Of a stretch of 64,000 bases of DNA, positions 1-8,424 are shown one piece after another. Made by a program: the position numbers and the translations under genes. A model generated the notes under the pieces. The model was not told where the DNA came from and searched no databases. It saw only the letters and a program-made list of their open reading frames with translations. This DNA comes from an uncultured Novosphingobium sp. (GTDB lineage Bacteria; Pseudomonadota; Alphaproteobacteria; Sphingomonadales; Sphingomonadaceae). Position 1 is the first letter of the stretch; each line of letters starts with the position of its first letter. Where the stretch lies: NCBI GenBank assembly GCA_946886075.1, contig CAMPHR010000001.1, positions 124,001-188,000 on the forward strand, given 5' to 3'.

Positions 1-464
1 CCCTGCTGACCAACAAGCTTGTCCTGATCGCCCCGGCGGGAAGAGGGGCGTCTATGCCCATTGGGCGCGGCTTTCCGCTCGCTCGAGCGATAGGTGACGG
101 CCGCTTGGCGATGGCGGACCCCGACAGCGTTCCGGCGGGGAAATATGGCAAGGCGGCTCTGCTCGCCCTCGGAATTTGGCCTTCGATCGCGGGGAAGGTC
201 GCGGCCGCCGAAAATGTCCGAGCGGCTTTGGCGATGGTGGAGCGGGGGCAGGCGCCCCTTGGCATCGTGTACGAAACCGACGCGCGCGCCACCAGCGCGG
301 TCAGGATCGTCGGGGTCTTTCCGGCAACTAGTCATCCGCCAATCACTTATCCGCTGGCGCTGCTCAGCCGATCGAGCCACCGGGAAGCGGCAGCATTTCA
401 TCGCTTCCTCCTGTCTCAGCGCGGCAAGGCGATCTTCCGCCGCTATGGCTTCGGCACGCGGTGA
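1..464 (+). CDS. modA: ModA, molybdate ABC transporter substrate-binding protein (C-terminal part)
   Basis: The reading frame is open from the first bases of the window, so the start lies upstream and about 150 C-terminal residues are present. ModA is the periplasmic molybdate/tungstate-binding component of a high-affinity ABC importer. The visible part has the family pattern: a strand ending NKLVLIAP, a central AMADPDSVPAGKYG segment (the family's DP..VPAGxY ligand-loop motif) and a C-terminal FLLSQRGKAIFRRYGF helix. Its TGA overlaps the GTG start of modB by four bases, indicating translational coupling. Family assignment rests on these motifs plus the modBC neighbours. Confidence 0.9.
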   Translation, partial: LLTNKLVLIAPAGRGASMPIGRGFPLARAIGDGRLAMADPDSVPAGKYGKAALLALGIWPSIAGKVAAAENVRAALAMVERGQAPLGIVYETDARATSAVRIVGVFPATSHPPITYPLALLSRSSHREAAAFHRFLLSQRGKAIFRRYGFGTR

Positions 465-1168
465 CGAGCGCATCCCTTGGCGCGCAGGAGTGGGAGATCG
501 TCCTGCTCTCGCTTAAAGTCAGTCTCGCGGCCATGTTCATCACCCTGCCGCTGGCCTTTGCCCTTGCCTGGATACTCGCGCGGTGGCGATTCCCCGGCAA
601 GCTGTTACTCGACGCAGCCGTCCACCTGCCGCTGGTGCTGCCGCCCGTGGTCATCGGATGGATGTTGCTGCTGACCTTTGGACCCACGGGACCCATCGGC
701 GGCTTGTTGGAGAGGTGGCTAGGTCTCTCCATCATGTTCCGATGGACGGGCGCTGCCATTGCTGCGGGGGTGATGGCGCTTCCCCTGATGGTGCGCGCGA
801 TCCGGCTTTCGATCGAAACTGTCGATCATCGCCTGGAGCAGGCCGCGCAAACTCTCGGCGCCAGTCCCGCAAGATGTTTTTTCACGATCCTCCTGCCCCT
901 CTCCCTCCCCGGCGTCGCAGCTGCCTTCATCCTCGGCTTTGCCCGATCGCTCGGGGAGTTTGGGGCCACCATCACCTTCGTTTCCAATATTCCGGGGGAA
1001 ACCCGCACTCTGTCGCTGGCCATATACAGCGCTCTTCAGGTGCCGGGCGCGGATGCGGCCGTCTGGCGACTGGCACTGATCTCGATCGGCCTTTCTCTGG
1101 GAGCACTTCTGCTATCGGAAGCACTGGCCCGTCGGGCATCAGCCGATAGGACCAGTCATGTCCTTTGA
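461..1168 (+). CDS. modB: ModB, molybdate ABC transporter permease
   Basis: This 235-residue inner-membrane permease forms the molybdate channel with ModA and ModC. It shows about five hydrophobic segments. The ABC-permease EAA loop that docks on the ATPase lies at about residues 126-147 (EQAAQTLGASPARCFFTILL), followed by the ModB-typical ARSLGEFGAT segment. The chosen start is GTG, overlapping the modA stop in a GTGA arrangement. The 3' end overlaps the modC start by 11 bases. Length is normal for the family (about 225-240 residues). Confidence 0.93.
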   Translation: MTSASLGAQEWEIVLLSLKVSLAAMFITLPLAFALAWILARWRFPGKLLLDAAVHLPLVLPPVVIGWMLLLTFGPTGPIGGLLERWLGLSIMFRWTGAAIAAGVMALPLMVRAIRLSIETVDHRLEQAAQTLGASPARCFFTILLPLSLPGVAAAFILGFARSLGEFGATITFVSNIPGETRTLSLAIYSALQVPGADAAVWRLALISIGLSLGALLLSEALARRASADRTSHVL

Positions 1169-1793
1169 CGTCGATGTCAGCAAAGATCTTGGCAGCCATG
1201 TCGTAGCCGCCCGCTTTGCGGCATCCGATGGCATAACGCTGCTCTGGGGCCCGTCGGGCATAGGGAAAACATCAGTGCTCAACATGATCGCCGGTCTGCT
1301 ACGGCCGGATCGCGGCCATGTCAGCATCGATGGGGAAATGCTGTTCGACGACAGCGGCTCCATTGACCTTCCTCCACATCGCCGCCGCATCGGCTATGTC
1401 TTTCAGGACGGGCGCCTATTCCCGCATCTCCGCGTGCGCGCGAACCTGCTCTACGGACATCGCCTGGCGGCGCCCGAGAACCGGTGGATGTCGCTGCAGG
1501 CCGTCGTCGACTTCCTTGGCATCGAGCATCTGCTTGGCCGCTGGCCCCGCACGCTGTCGGGCGGCGAGGCTCAGCGCGTCGCCATTGGCCGAGCGCTCCT
1601 GTCGGGCGCCCGCGCGCTCCTGATGGATGAGCCTCTTGCCTCGATCGATCCGGCCCGCAGGGAGGACATCATGGACGTCATCCTGCGCATTCGGGACGAG
1701 CTTCGGCTGCCAATCGTCTATGTCACCCACAATCCCGAGGAAGCCGACCGATTGGCTACCCGGAAGATCGAGCTTACGCCTTCACCTCGATGA
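1158..1793 (+). CDS. modC: ModC-like molybdate ABC transporter ATPase, short form
   Basis: ATP-binding subunit that powers molybdate import. Walker A GPSGIGKTS is at about residues 31-39, the ABC signature LSGGEAQRVAIGRAL at about 132-146, Walker B ALLMDEPLASID at about 152-163, and the H-loop YVTHN follows. The protein has only 211 residues, whereas classical ModC has about 350; the C-terminal TOBE/Mop domain that binds molybdate is absent. The stop comes directly after the ATPase fold and its last 20 bases overlap the convergent kinase gene, so this is a compact form rather than an obvious frameshift. Confidence 0.88.
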   Translation: MSFDVDVSKDLGSHVVAARFAASDGITLLWGPSGIGKTSVLNMIAGLLRPDRGHVSIDGEMLFDDSGSIDLPPHRRRIGYVFQDGRLFPHLRVRANLLYGHRLAAPENRWMSLQAVVDFLGIEHLLGRWPRTLSGGEAQRVAIGRALLSGARALLMDEPLASIDPARREDIMDVILRIRDELRLPIVYVTHNPEEADRLATRKIELTPSPR

Positions 1794-3144
1794 TGGCGAT
1801 CAAGCCTCCGTCTTCCGCGTTCACCAGCCGGACCGACGCATCGAAAGTCATGGCCAGCGAACGGGCGATGGTGAGCCCGATGCCCGTTCCCGGCCGCCCT
1901 CCCGGCTGCCCAGAAGCGCCACGGGTAAATGGCTCGAACATCTGATCGAGCTGATCCGGCGGGATGCCGGGGCCCTTGTCCCGAATGTGTATGAGAATGC
2001 GCCCGCCCTGCCGAGAACATCCGATTTCCGCGTCGCCACCATATTTGATGGCGTTGCTGGTCAAATTGCTGATGCATCGGCTGAGCGCGTTGGGCTTGAC
2101 CCTGATCGTTCCTCCGCATCCCCCGGAAAAGCGTAGCGGCGCTCCGAGGTCCTGCGCATCCTCGACCATGCTCTCCAGCAGGGAATCTACGTCCACGAGG
2201 GACCATTCCTCTTGTGTTTCGGTGCTCGCCGCCAGGTCCAACCCCTCCTTGACGAGAGTTTGCATCGCCTGATGATCCTGCAACAGTCGCGAACGAAGCT
2301 CGTCATTCTCGACCAGCTCAAGTCTCAATCTCAGCCGGGTAAGCGGTGTCTGCAGATCATGGCTGATCGCTGCGAGCAATTGCGTCCGCTCAGCAAAGCC
2401 CGCGCGAGCTCGCCGTTGCATGAGGTTGAAAGTCGATAGCGCTGCTCGCACTTCCTCAGGACCGGTTTCGGGAATTTCTTCAGGGTCGAGAGATAATGAG
2501 AAGGACTCTGCCGCATGCTTCAAACGGCGCAAAGGTTCAGCCACGATCCGGGCCACGACGATCGCAAGTCCGGCAGAGGCGATGATGATCAGCAGCATGT
2601 AAAGCGGGTTTGCCATCATGCTTGCTGGCCGCTCCATGCGCGGCAGGTTGAGCGCCATCGACCTTCGCGCGCCTGTGCCATCGGTGAAGCGCACGATCCA
2701 GCAAGAGGGGCGTGGCACATCGACTACGCCTGCGGCACCGACCGAAGGATCATAGCGTTGACGCGGAAAACAGAGGCCCGCAGGCACTTGGCTGGCTTCG
2801 GGATTGGACCCTCGTCCAAAGCGCGCCCTTAACGCATTTGCCAGATCCGCATCGGGTTCTGCCACTGCGATGCCCTCGGGCGCCAACGCCGCGCCCATGA
2901 TCTGCTGCGACGCCAGCATGGCTTCCACGCCCTTGGGATCACGTTGCAGTCGATGGGCTATATCCTCGGCACTCGCAACGACGCGTTGCATGCGCCAGCT
3001 TTGGAAATCCCGGCTGCGGCTATGCTCCGCGACCAGCAGAGCGAGCATTGCCGCCAAAGACATGCCAATGGTCAACAGCAGGAAAATTCGGCCCGTCAGC
3101 GACCGCAAAAAGCTTCGGGCTCGGTTCCAGAGCGGCATAATCAT
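1774..3144 (-). CDS. EnvZ-type sensor histidine kinase
   Basis: 456-residue inner-membrane sensor kinase. A first membrane helix is at about residues 18-39, a periplasmic domain of about 135 residues follows, and a second helix lies at about 178-200. HAMP follows, then the H-box ISHDLQTPLTRLR with the phospho-acceptor His at about 262, the N-box SNLTSNAIKYGG at about 359-370, and ATPase boxes DKGPGIP and GTGIGLTIARS. The start overlaps the stop of the upstream response regulator (ATGA), so the pair is coupled. The divergent neighbour is an RND efflux operon, so control of that pump is likely but inferred; the stimulus is unknown. It ends inside modC on the opposite strand. Confidence 0.92.
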   Translation of the reverse strand: MIMPLWNRARSFLRSLTGRIFLLLTIGMSLAAMLALLVAEHSRSRDFQSWRMQRVVASAEDIAHRLQRDPKGVEAMLASQQIMGAALAPEGIAVAEPDADLANALRARFGRGSNPEASQVPAGLCFPRQRYDPSVGAAGVVDVPRPSCWIVRFTDGTGARRSMALNLPRMERPASMMANPLYMLLIIIASAGLAIVVARIVAEPLRRLKHAAESFSLSLDPEEIPETGPEEVRAALSTFNLMQRRARAGFAERTQLLAAISHDLQTPLTRLRLRLELVENDELRSRLLQDHQAMQTLVKEGLDLAASTETQEEWSLVDVDSLLESMVEDAQDLGAPLRFSGGCGGTIRVKPNALSRCISNLTSNAIKYGGDAEIGCSRQGGRILIHIRDKGPGIPPDQLDQMFEPFTRGASGQPGGRPGTGIGLTIARSLAMTFDASVRLVNAEDGGLIAIIEVKA

Positions 3145-3875
3145 TCGAAGGCGACCGGACTGGCCAACACATATCCTTCGCCCCGGACCGTCAGGATCAG
3201 CTCTTCGCCCCCGGGCATCGCCGCCAACTTCTGTCGCAACCGGCTCACTTGAAGATCGATAGACCGATCGAACGCAGCCGTGGCCCGTCGTTCCGGCACC
3301 AGATTTTCGCGGGACAGAACAACATTGGGCTCATCGATGAAGCGGGACAGAAGCCGGAATTCGGCGGAGGACAGCATCACAAGTCGGCCGTCTTCGGCAA
3401 TCAACCTGCGCTGGAACAAGTCTAGTCGCCACGGACCAAAGCTTGCCGTTCGGGCGCCCTTGTCACGCTGGCGTTCGGGATCGTCATTATGGGCACGGCG
3501 AAGCAGATTGCGTATTCTCACCAGCAATTCGCGCGGCTCGAACGGTTTGGTGAGATAGTCGTCCGCGCCGAGCTCCAGCCCGAGCACCCGGTCGATCGCA
3601 CTGCCTCGCGCCGATACCATGATGATGCGAACATCATTGCCCTGCGCGCGCAACTCCCGGCACAGGTTGAGGCCGTCTCCATCGGGAAGGTTGAGGTCAA
3701 GCACGATCAGGTCCGCGGGGTGCAGCGAAAGCGCCTCATGAAGCTCCGCCAGGCTGCCGGCGGGCACGACCTCATAATGTTCCTGCTGCAGCTGCCGGAC
3801 GATCAGGTCCCGGATATCCGGATCGTCATCAACGACGATCAGACGTGCGGCGCGGCTGTTAGTCTGGTCAGGCAT
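3141..3875 (-). CDS. OmpR-family response regulator
   Basis: 244-residue two-domain regulator. The receiver domain has the acidic pocket VVDDDPD at about 14-20, phospho-acceptor Asp60 in VLDLNLPDGDG, the switch segment MVSARG and the conserved Lys in DDYLTKPFEP. The C-terminal OmpR/PhoB winged helix (about 145-240) ends in LTVRGEGYVLA. It is the first gene of the kinase pair and is transcribed away from the RND operon starting at 4139, leaving a shared 263-bp control region. It probably regulates that pump and itself; no direct operator repeat was identified. Confidence 0.93.
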   Translation of the reverse strand: MPDQTNSRAARLIVVDDDPDIRDLIVRQLQQEHYEVVPAGSLAELHEALSLHPADLIVLDLNLPDGDGLNLCRELRAQGNDVRIIMVSARGSAIDRVLGLELGADDYLTKPFEPRELLVRIRNLLRRAHNDDPERQRDKGARTASFGPWRLDLFQRRLIAEDGRLVMLSSAEFRLLSRFIDEPNVVLSRENLVPERRATAAFDRSIDLQVSRLRQKLAAMPGGEELILTVRGEGYVLASPVAFE

Positions 3876-4031
3876 GGCGCCGTTCTAAGGGGTCCGGCGA
3901 GAAAAGTCTGCCCATGTCCATGCGGCTGATACGTGCCGATACATTCCGACATATCGCGATGCACAATGGCACATGATCTGCCTTTTAAACACCGTTGGGA
4001 AGAGCGAAGAGGAAGCGTCGGCGCCTGCGCT

Positions 4032-4102
4032 GTGACACTCGTCACCAGTTGGCCCGGCCTTCACCCGGCGCTCCCCCTCCCCCCTGCGCCGGGTGAAGTT
4101 TT
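4032..4102 (+). ncRNA. Structured leader or small RNA with C-rich loop ahead of the RND operon
   Basis: Two hairpins lie just upstream of the efflux adaptor gene. The first is GTGAC-ACTC-GTCAC at 4032-4045. The second has a perfect 13-bp stem (4059-4071 paired with 4086-4098) around a 14-base loop made only of C and T, followed by TTTT at 4099-4102. The second resembles an intrinsic terminator. The pyrimidine loop could pair with Shine-Dalgarno-like sequence. The efflux gene itself has no good ribosome-binding site before its ATG. Attenuator, 5' regulatory element or separate small RNA are all possible. Confidence 0.5.
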
Positions 4103-4138
4103 CGCACTGCTGATTTTGTTACTGGATCGCCCGCCGCT

Positions 4139-5290
4139 ATGCCGCTGCGTCTTGCACCCTTCTTATTCCGCCGCGCTCAATTGACCGTAGCGTTGTGTCT
4201 GCTGGCCACCGCCTGTGGCCAGAGCAAGCCGCCTGAAAAGAAGCAGGTCGAGGTAGGTGTAGTTACGCTGCGAACGCAGGATGTGACTGTATCCACCGAA
4301 CTCCCTGGGCGCACTGCGTCAACCATGATGTCAGAGGTGCGGCCACAGGTCGTAGGCGTGGTCCAGAAGCGCCTTTTCACCGAAGGCTCCTACGTCCGAG
4401 CGGGTCAGCCGCTCTATCAGATCGACCCTTCCCTCTATCGGGCATCCCGCGACGAGGCGCAGGCGGCTCTCGCCAATGCGCAGGCTACGGCGGTCGCGGC
4501 TCAGGCCAAAGCGCGCCGTTATCAGGCTCTCGGCCGGACGGAGGCTGTCAGCGCACAGGAACGGGATGATGTCATCGCTGCTGCCCGGCAGGCAGGTGCC
4601 GCCATCCAGCAGGCGCGCGCTTCGCTTCAGACGGCCAGCATCAACTTGCGTTTCACCGAGGTCCGCGCACCGATCAGCGGGCGCATCGGCCGGTCGTCGG
4701 TGACTCCTGGCGCGTTGGTAACCGCCAGCCAGACGGCCCCGCTCGCGACCATTCAGCAACTCGATCCCATCTTTGTCGATATCACGCAGTCCAGCGCGCA
4801 GCTTCTCGCGCTCCGGCGCAGCCTTGCCGCTGGCAAGGCTCTTCCTGCAAGCGCCGTCATCCGGCTGAAGCTCGATGACGGTAGCGACTATCCGCTGGAA
4901 GGACGTGTGGAATTTGCCGAACCGATCGTGGACCCGAACAGCGGCACGATCACCCTCCGCGCGCGGTTTCCCAATCCGGACAGCCTTCTGCTCCCCGGCA
5001 TGTTCGTGCGCGTCGTGGCCCCACAAGCGGTGATCCCCGGAGGTATACTGGCGCCCCAGCAAGGCATCAGCCGTGATCCCAAGGGAAATGCCACGGCCTT
5101 GATCGTCAACAGGGCGAACAAGGTCGAGCGGCGGACGGTGACGGCGGCCCAGGCGATTGGCGACAAGTGGCTTATTACCGCAGGCCTCAAGGCTGGTGAC
5201 CGCCTGATCGTGGAAGGGACCGATAAGGTGAAGCCGGGTGACACGGTCCGCGCCGCCGCGATCGGTCAACCGCGCCAGAATTCCAAATGA
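4139..5290 (+). CDS. RND efflux periplasmic adaptor, AcrA/MexA type
   Basis: 383-residue membrane-fusion protein linking an RND pump to its outer-membrane channel. It has a lipoprotein signal with the lipidation Cys at residue 26 (LLATAC). A lipoyl half motif, a coiled-coil hairpin rich in Ala/Gln (about 95-160), the second lipoyl half RAPISGRIGRSSVTPGALV and beta-barrel segments such as VDPNSGTITLRARFPNP and LLPGMFVRV follow. The ATG at 4139 lacks a clear ribosome-binding site; the lipobox supports this start. Its stop overlaps the pump start by four bases. Confidence 0.93.
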   Translation: MPLRLAPFLFRRAQLTVALCLLATACGQSKPPEKKQVEVGVVTLRTQDVTVSTELPGRTASTMMSEVRPQVVGVVQKRLFTEGSYVRAGQPLYQIDPSLYRASRDEAQAALANAQATAVAAQAKARRYQALGRTEAVSAQERDDVIAAARQAGAAIQQARASLQTASINLRFTEVRAPISGRIGRSSVTPGALVTASQTAPLATIQQLDPIFVDITQSSAQLLALRRSLAAGKALPASAVIRLKLDDGSDYPLEGRVEFAEPIVDPNSGTITLRARFPNPDSLLLPGMFVRVVAPQAVIPGGILAPQQGISRDPKGNATALIVNRANKVERRTVTAAQAIGDKWLITAGLKAGDRLIVEGTDKVKPGDTVRAAAIGQPRQNSK

Positions 5291-8200
5291 TCAGCCGCTT
5301 TTTCATCGACCGCCCGATTTTTGCATGGGTGATCGCCATTGGCATCATGCTTGCCGGTCTCGGGGCCATGCTGTCGCTGCCAATCGCCCAATATCCCGAC
5401 ATCGCGCCACCGGCCGTCAATATCCGGGCAAATTATCCTGGCGCTTCGGCCGACACGGTCGAAACGAGCGTCACCCAAGTCATCGAACAGCAACTGACCG
5501 GCATCGATGGCCTGATGTACTTCTCGTCGACATCCACAGCCAATGGCCAGTCACGGATCAACGTCACCTTCAACAAGGGGACTGACCCCGATACCGCTCA
5601 GGTACAGGTCCAAAACAAGGTGCAGCAGGCATTGAGCCGGTTGCCAAACGCGGTTCAGCAGCAAGGCCTTACAGTCACCAAGTCGCAGACCGACTTCCTG
5701 ATGCTGGTCGCTCTTTACGATCGCACCGATCGATCGACGCAGGCCGACATATCGGACTATCTGGTCAATAATTTCCAGGACCCGATTTCCCGACTGGAAG
5801 GTATCGGCGACGTTCAGATCTTTGGGTCCCAATATGCGATGCGCATATGGCTGGACCCCTATAAGCTCGCGACCGTCAAGCTCATGCCGTCTGATGTCGA
5901 AACCGCCATCCGGTCGCAGAATATCGAGGTTTCTGCCGGGCAAATCGGCGCTGATCCTGCTCCCGCCGGGCAGCAGCTCAACGCTACCGTGCGTGCTCGC
6001 TCCCGGCTGCAGACGCCCGAACAATTCCGCAACATTATCGTAAAGACGCAAAGCGACGGGTCAGTCGTCCACCTTTCCGATGTCGCGCGGGTCGATCTGG
6101 GTAACGAAAGCTACACCTCTTCCGCATCGCTGAACGGGCATCCAGGATCGGGCATTGCGCTGCAACTTGCCCCGGGCGCGGACGCGCTCAAGACCGCCGA
6201 ACTTGTAAAGGCCAAGGTAGAAGAGCTGTCGGCCGGTCTGCCCTATGGCTACAGCATCGCATTTCCGCGTGACACGACGCCCTTCATCCGGCTTTCGGTG
6301 AATGAAGTCATCAAGACCCTGATCGAGGCCGTCGGGCTGGTCGTCGTCGTCATGTTCGTTTTCCTGCAAAGCTGGCGCGCGACCCTGATCCCTGCGGTGG
6401 CTGTGCCCGTGGTGCTGCTCGGGACCTTCGGCGTCCTTGCGCTCTTCGGCTATTCCATCAACACGCTCACGCTGTTCGGCATGGTGCTGTCGATCGGCCT
6501 GCTGGTCGATGATGCCATCGTCGTTGTGGAAAATGTCGAACGCTTGATGCATGATGAAGGTCTGGACGCGCGATCCGCCACGATCAAGTCGATGGAAGAG
6601 ATTGGCAGCGCATTGGTCGGCATCGCGCTGGTTCTTTCGGCCGTTCTATTGCCGATGGCCTTTTTCGGCGGATCGACGGGCGTGATCTACCGGCAATTCT
6701 CCATCACCATCGTGTCGTCCATGCTGTTGTCGGTGGTGGTCGCGCTGATCCTTTCGCCCGCCCTATGCGCTACGTTATTGAAGCCCACGAGCGAAGAGCG
6801 CCGCCAGCAGGGTTGGGCTGGCAAGTTCAACCGCTGGTTTGAACGCATGACGGGTGGCTATATGCGCCGATTGAAAAATGTGATGCACAGGCGCGCACTT
6901 TTCTGGGGCGTCTATGTGCTGGTCCTTGGCGTCCTTGCCCTGCTGTTCACGCGCTTGCCGACCAGCTTCCTGCCGGTGGAAGACCAGGGGCAGGTCATGG
7001 TGCAGATGACGCTGCCCGCGGGCGCCAAGTCCACCAGGACGAAGCAAGCGATAGACAGTGTGCGCAACTATTTCCAAAGTGAGGAAGGTGCCAATGTTGG
7101 CAGCATCTTCATCGCTCAGGGTTTCAGTTTCGCGGGACAGGGCGAAAATACCGCGCAAGGCTTCATCAACCTCACTCCTTGGGAAGACAGGTCAGGTAAG
7201 GCCAATAGTGCGAACGAGATTGCGAGCCGCGCTACCAAGCAACTGGCCGCGGTGCGTGATGCGAAAATCTTGGCCATGACGCCGCCTGCCATTCGCGGCA
7301 TGGGGCAATCGAATGGCTTTACCTTTGAATTGCTCAACACTGGCGGGCTTGGCAGAGACAAGTTCCTCGCGCTCAGGGATCAATTGCTTTCCGCAGCCGA
7401 ACAAAGCCCGCTCCTTACCGGTGTACGCGCGGCCACGCTGGAAGACACGCCTCAGTTGAAGGTCGATATCGACAGCGAAAAACTGGCCGTGCTGGGACTG
7501 ACGCAAAGTGATGTTGATGATGTGCTGAGCTCTGCCTGGGGCAGCACTTATATCAACGATTTTATCGACCGGGGCCGCGTCAAGCGCGTCTACATGCAGG
7601 CTGATGCGCCCTATAGAGCGTTGCCGACGGACATCGAAAACTGGCAGGTCCGGTCCGCCGCTACAGGCGAGATGGTTCCCTTCTCCGCCTTCGCGACGAC
7701 CCATTGGGAGATGGGCCCCACAACCGTTGCCCGCTTCAACGGCCAGTCTTCCTATGAGATACAGGGCCAGGCCGCGCCGGGCGCGAGTTCCGGTGAAGCG
7801 ATGGACGAAATGGTGCGGCTGCAAAAACAGCTTCCCGCCGGTACGAGCTATGCGTGGAGTGGCCTTTCCTATCAGGAACAATTGTCAGGCGGTCAGGCGC
7901 CGTTGCTCTACTCCCTTTCCGTGCTGGTCGTGTTCCTCTGCCTCGCCGCGCTTTACGAAAGCTGGTCAGTGCCGCTTGCCGTGCTGTTCGTCATCCCGCT
8001 GGGCCTTATTGGAGCGGTCGTTGCAGTGTGGGGGCGCGGCCTTGAAAATAACGTGTTCTTCCAGGTCGGACTGCTCACCACCATGGGTCTTGCCGCAAAG
8101 AACGCGATCCTGATCGTGGAGTTCGCCGAATTCGCCTATCGGGAAGGAAAGGACGCAATGAGCGCGGCGATCGAGGCGGCCAAGTTGCGTTTCCGTCCGA

Positions 8201-8424
8201 TCATCATGACGTCATTGGCCTTCATCGCAGGCGTCATGCCCTTGGCCTTGGCGCATGGCGCAGGCGCGCAAAGCCGCGTCGCCATCGGCACGGCGGTGGC
8301 AGGGGGCATGCTGACCGGCACGGTACTCGCCATCTTCTATGTGCCGCTATTCTTCTTCACCATCGTGCGCCTGTTCACACGCAAGGGCAGCGCGTCTGCG
8401 ACCGGTTCGGAGGTACCCGCATGA
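5287..8424 (+). CDS. RND multidrug efflux transporter, AcrB/MexB type (HAE-1)
   Basis: 1045-residue proton-driven inner-membrane pump. It starts with the family signature MISRFFIDRPIFAWVIAI. The proton-relay aspartates in TM4 are Asp408 and Asp409 (LLVDDAIVVVENVERL), and the partner lysine in TM10 is Lys938 (GLAAKNAILIVEFAEFA). Length and two-fold architecture are normal for HAE-1 transporters of drugs and other amphiphiles. It is the middle gene of an adaptor-pump-channel operon with four-base overlaps at both ends. Substrate cannot be read from the sequence. Confidence 0.96.
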   Translation: MISRFFIDRPIFAWVIAIGIMLAGLGAMLSLPIAQYPDIAPPAVNIRANYPGASADTVETSVTQVIEQQLTGIDGLMYFSSTSTANGQSRINVTFNKGTDPDTAQVQVQNKVQQALSRLPNAVQQQGLTVTKSQTDFLMLVALYDRTDRSTQADISDYLVNNFQDPISRLEGIGDVQIFGSQYAMRIWLDPYKLATVKLMPSDVETAIRSQNIEVSAGQIGADPAPAGQQLNATVRARSRLQTPEQFRNIIVKTQSDGSVVHLSDVARVDLGNESYTSSASLNGHPGSGIALQLAPGADALKTAELVKAKVEELSAGLPYGYSIAFPRDTTPFIRLSVNEVIKTLIEAVGLVVVVMFVFLQSWRATLIPAVAVPVVLLGTFGVLALFGYSINTLTLFGMVLSIGLLVDDAIVVVENVERLMHDEGLDARSATIKSMEEIGSALVGIALVLSAVLLPMAFFGGSTGVIYRQFSITIVSSMLLSVVVALILSPALCATLLKPTSEERRQQGWAGKFNRWFERMTGGYMRRLKNVMHRRALFWGVYVLVLGVLALLFTRLPTSFLPVEDQGQVMVQMTLPAGAKSTRTKQAIDSVRNYFQSEEGANVGSIFIAQGFSFAGQGENTAQGFINLTPWEDRSGKANSANEIASRATKQLAAVRDAKILAMTPPAIRGMGQSNGFTFELLNTGGLGRDKFLALRDQLLSAAEQSPLLTGVRAATLEDTPQLKVDIDSEKLAVLGLTQSDVDDVLSSAWGSTYINDFIDRGRVKRVYMQADAPYRALPTDIENWQVRSAATGEMVPFSAFATTHWEMGPTTVARFNGQSSYEIQGQAAPGASSGEAMDEMVRLQKQLPAGTSYAWSGLSYQEQLSGGQAPLLYSLSVLVVFLCLAALYESWSVPLAVLFVIPLGLIGAVVAVWGRGLENNVFFQVGLLTTMGLAAKNAILIVEFAEFAYREGKDAMSAAIEAAKLRFRPIIMTSLAFIAGVMPLALAHGAGAQSRVAIGTAVAGGMLTGTVLAIFYVPLFFFTIVRLFTRKGSASATGSEVPA

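Noticed and set aside
4331..5269. 312-codon frame antisense to the RND adaptor
   Set aside because: Adaptor motifs on the plus strand are complete and the antisense frame has no domain or ribosome-binding site.
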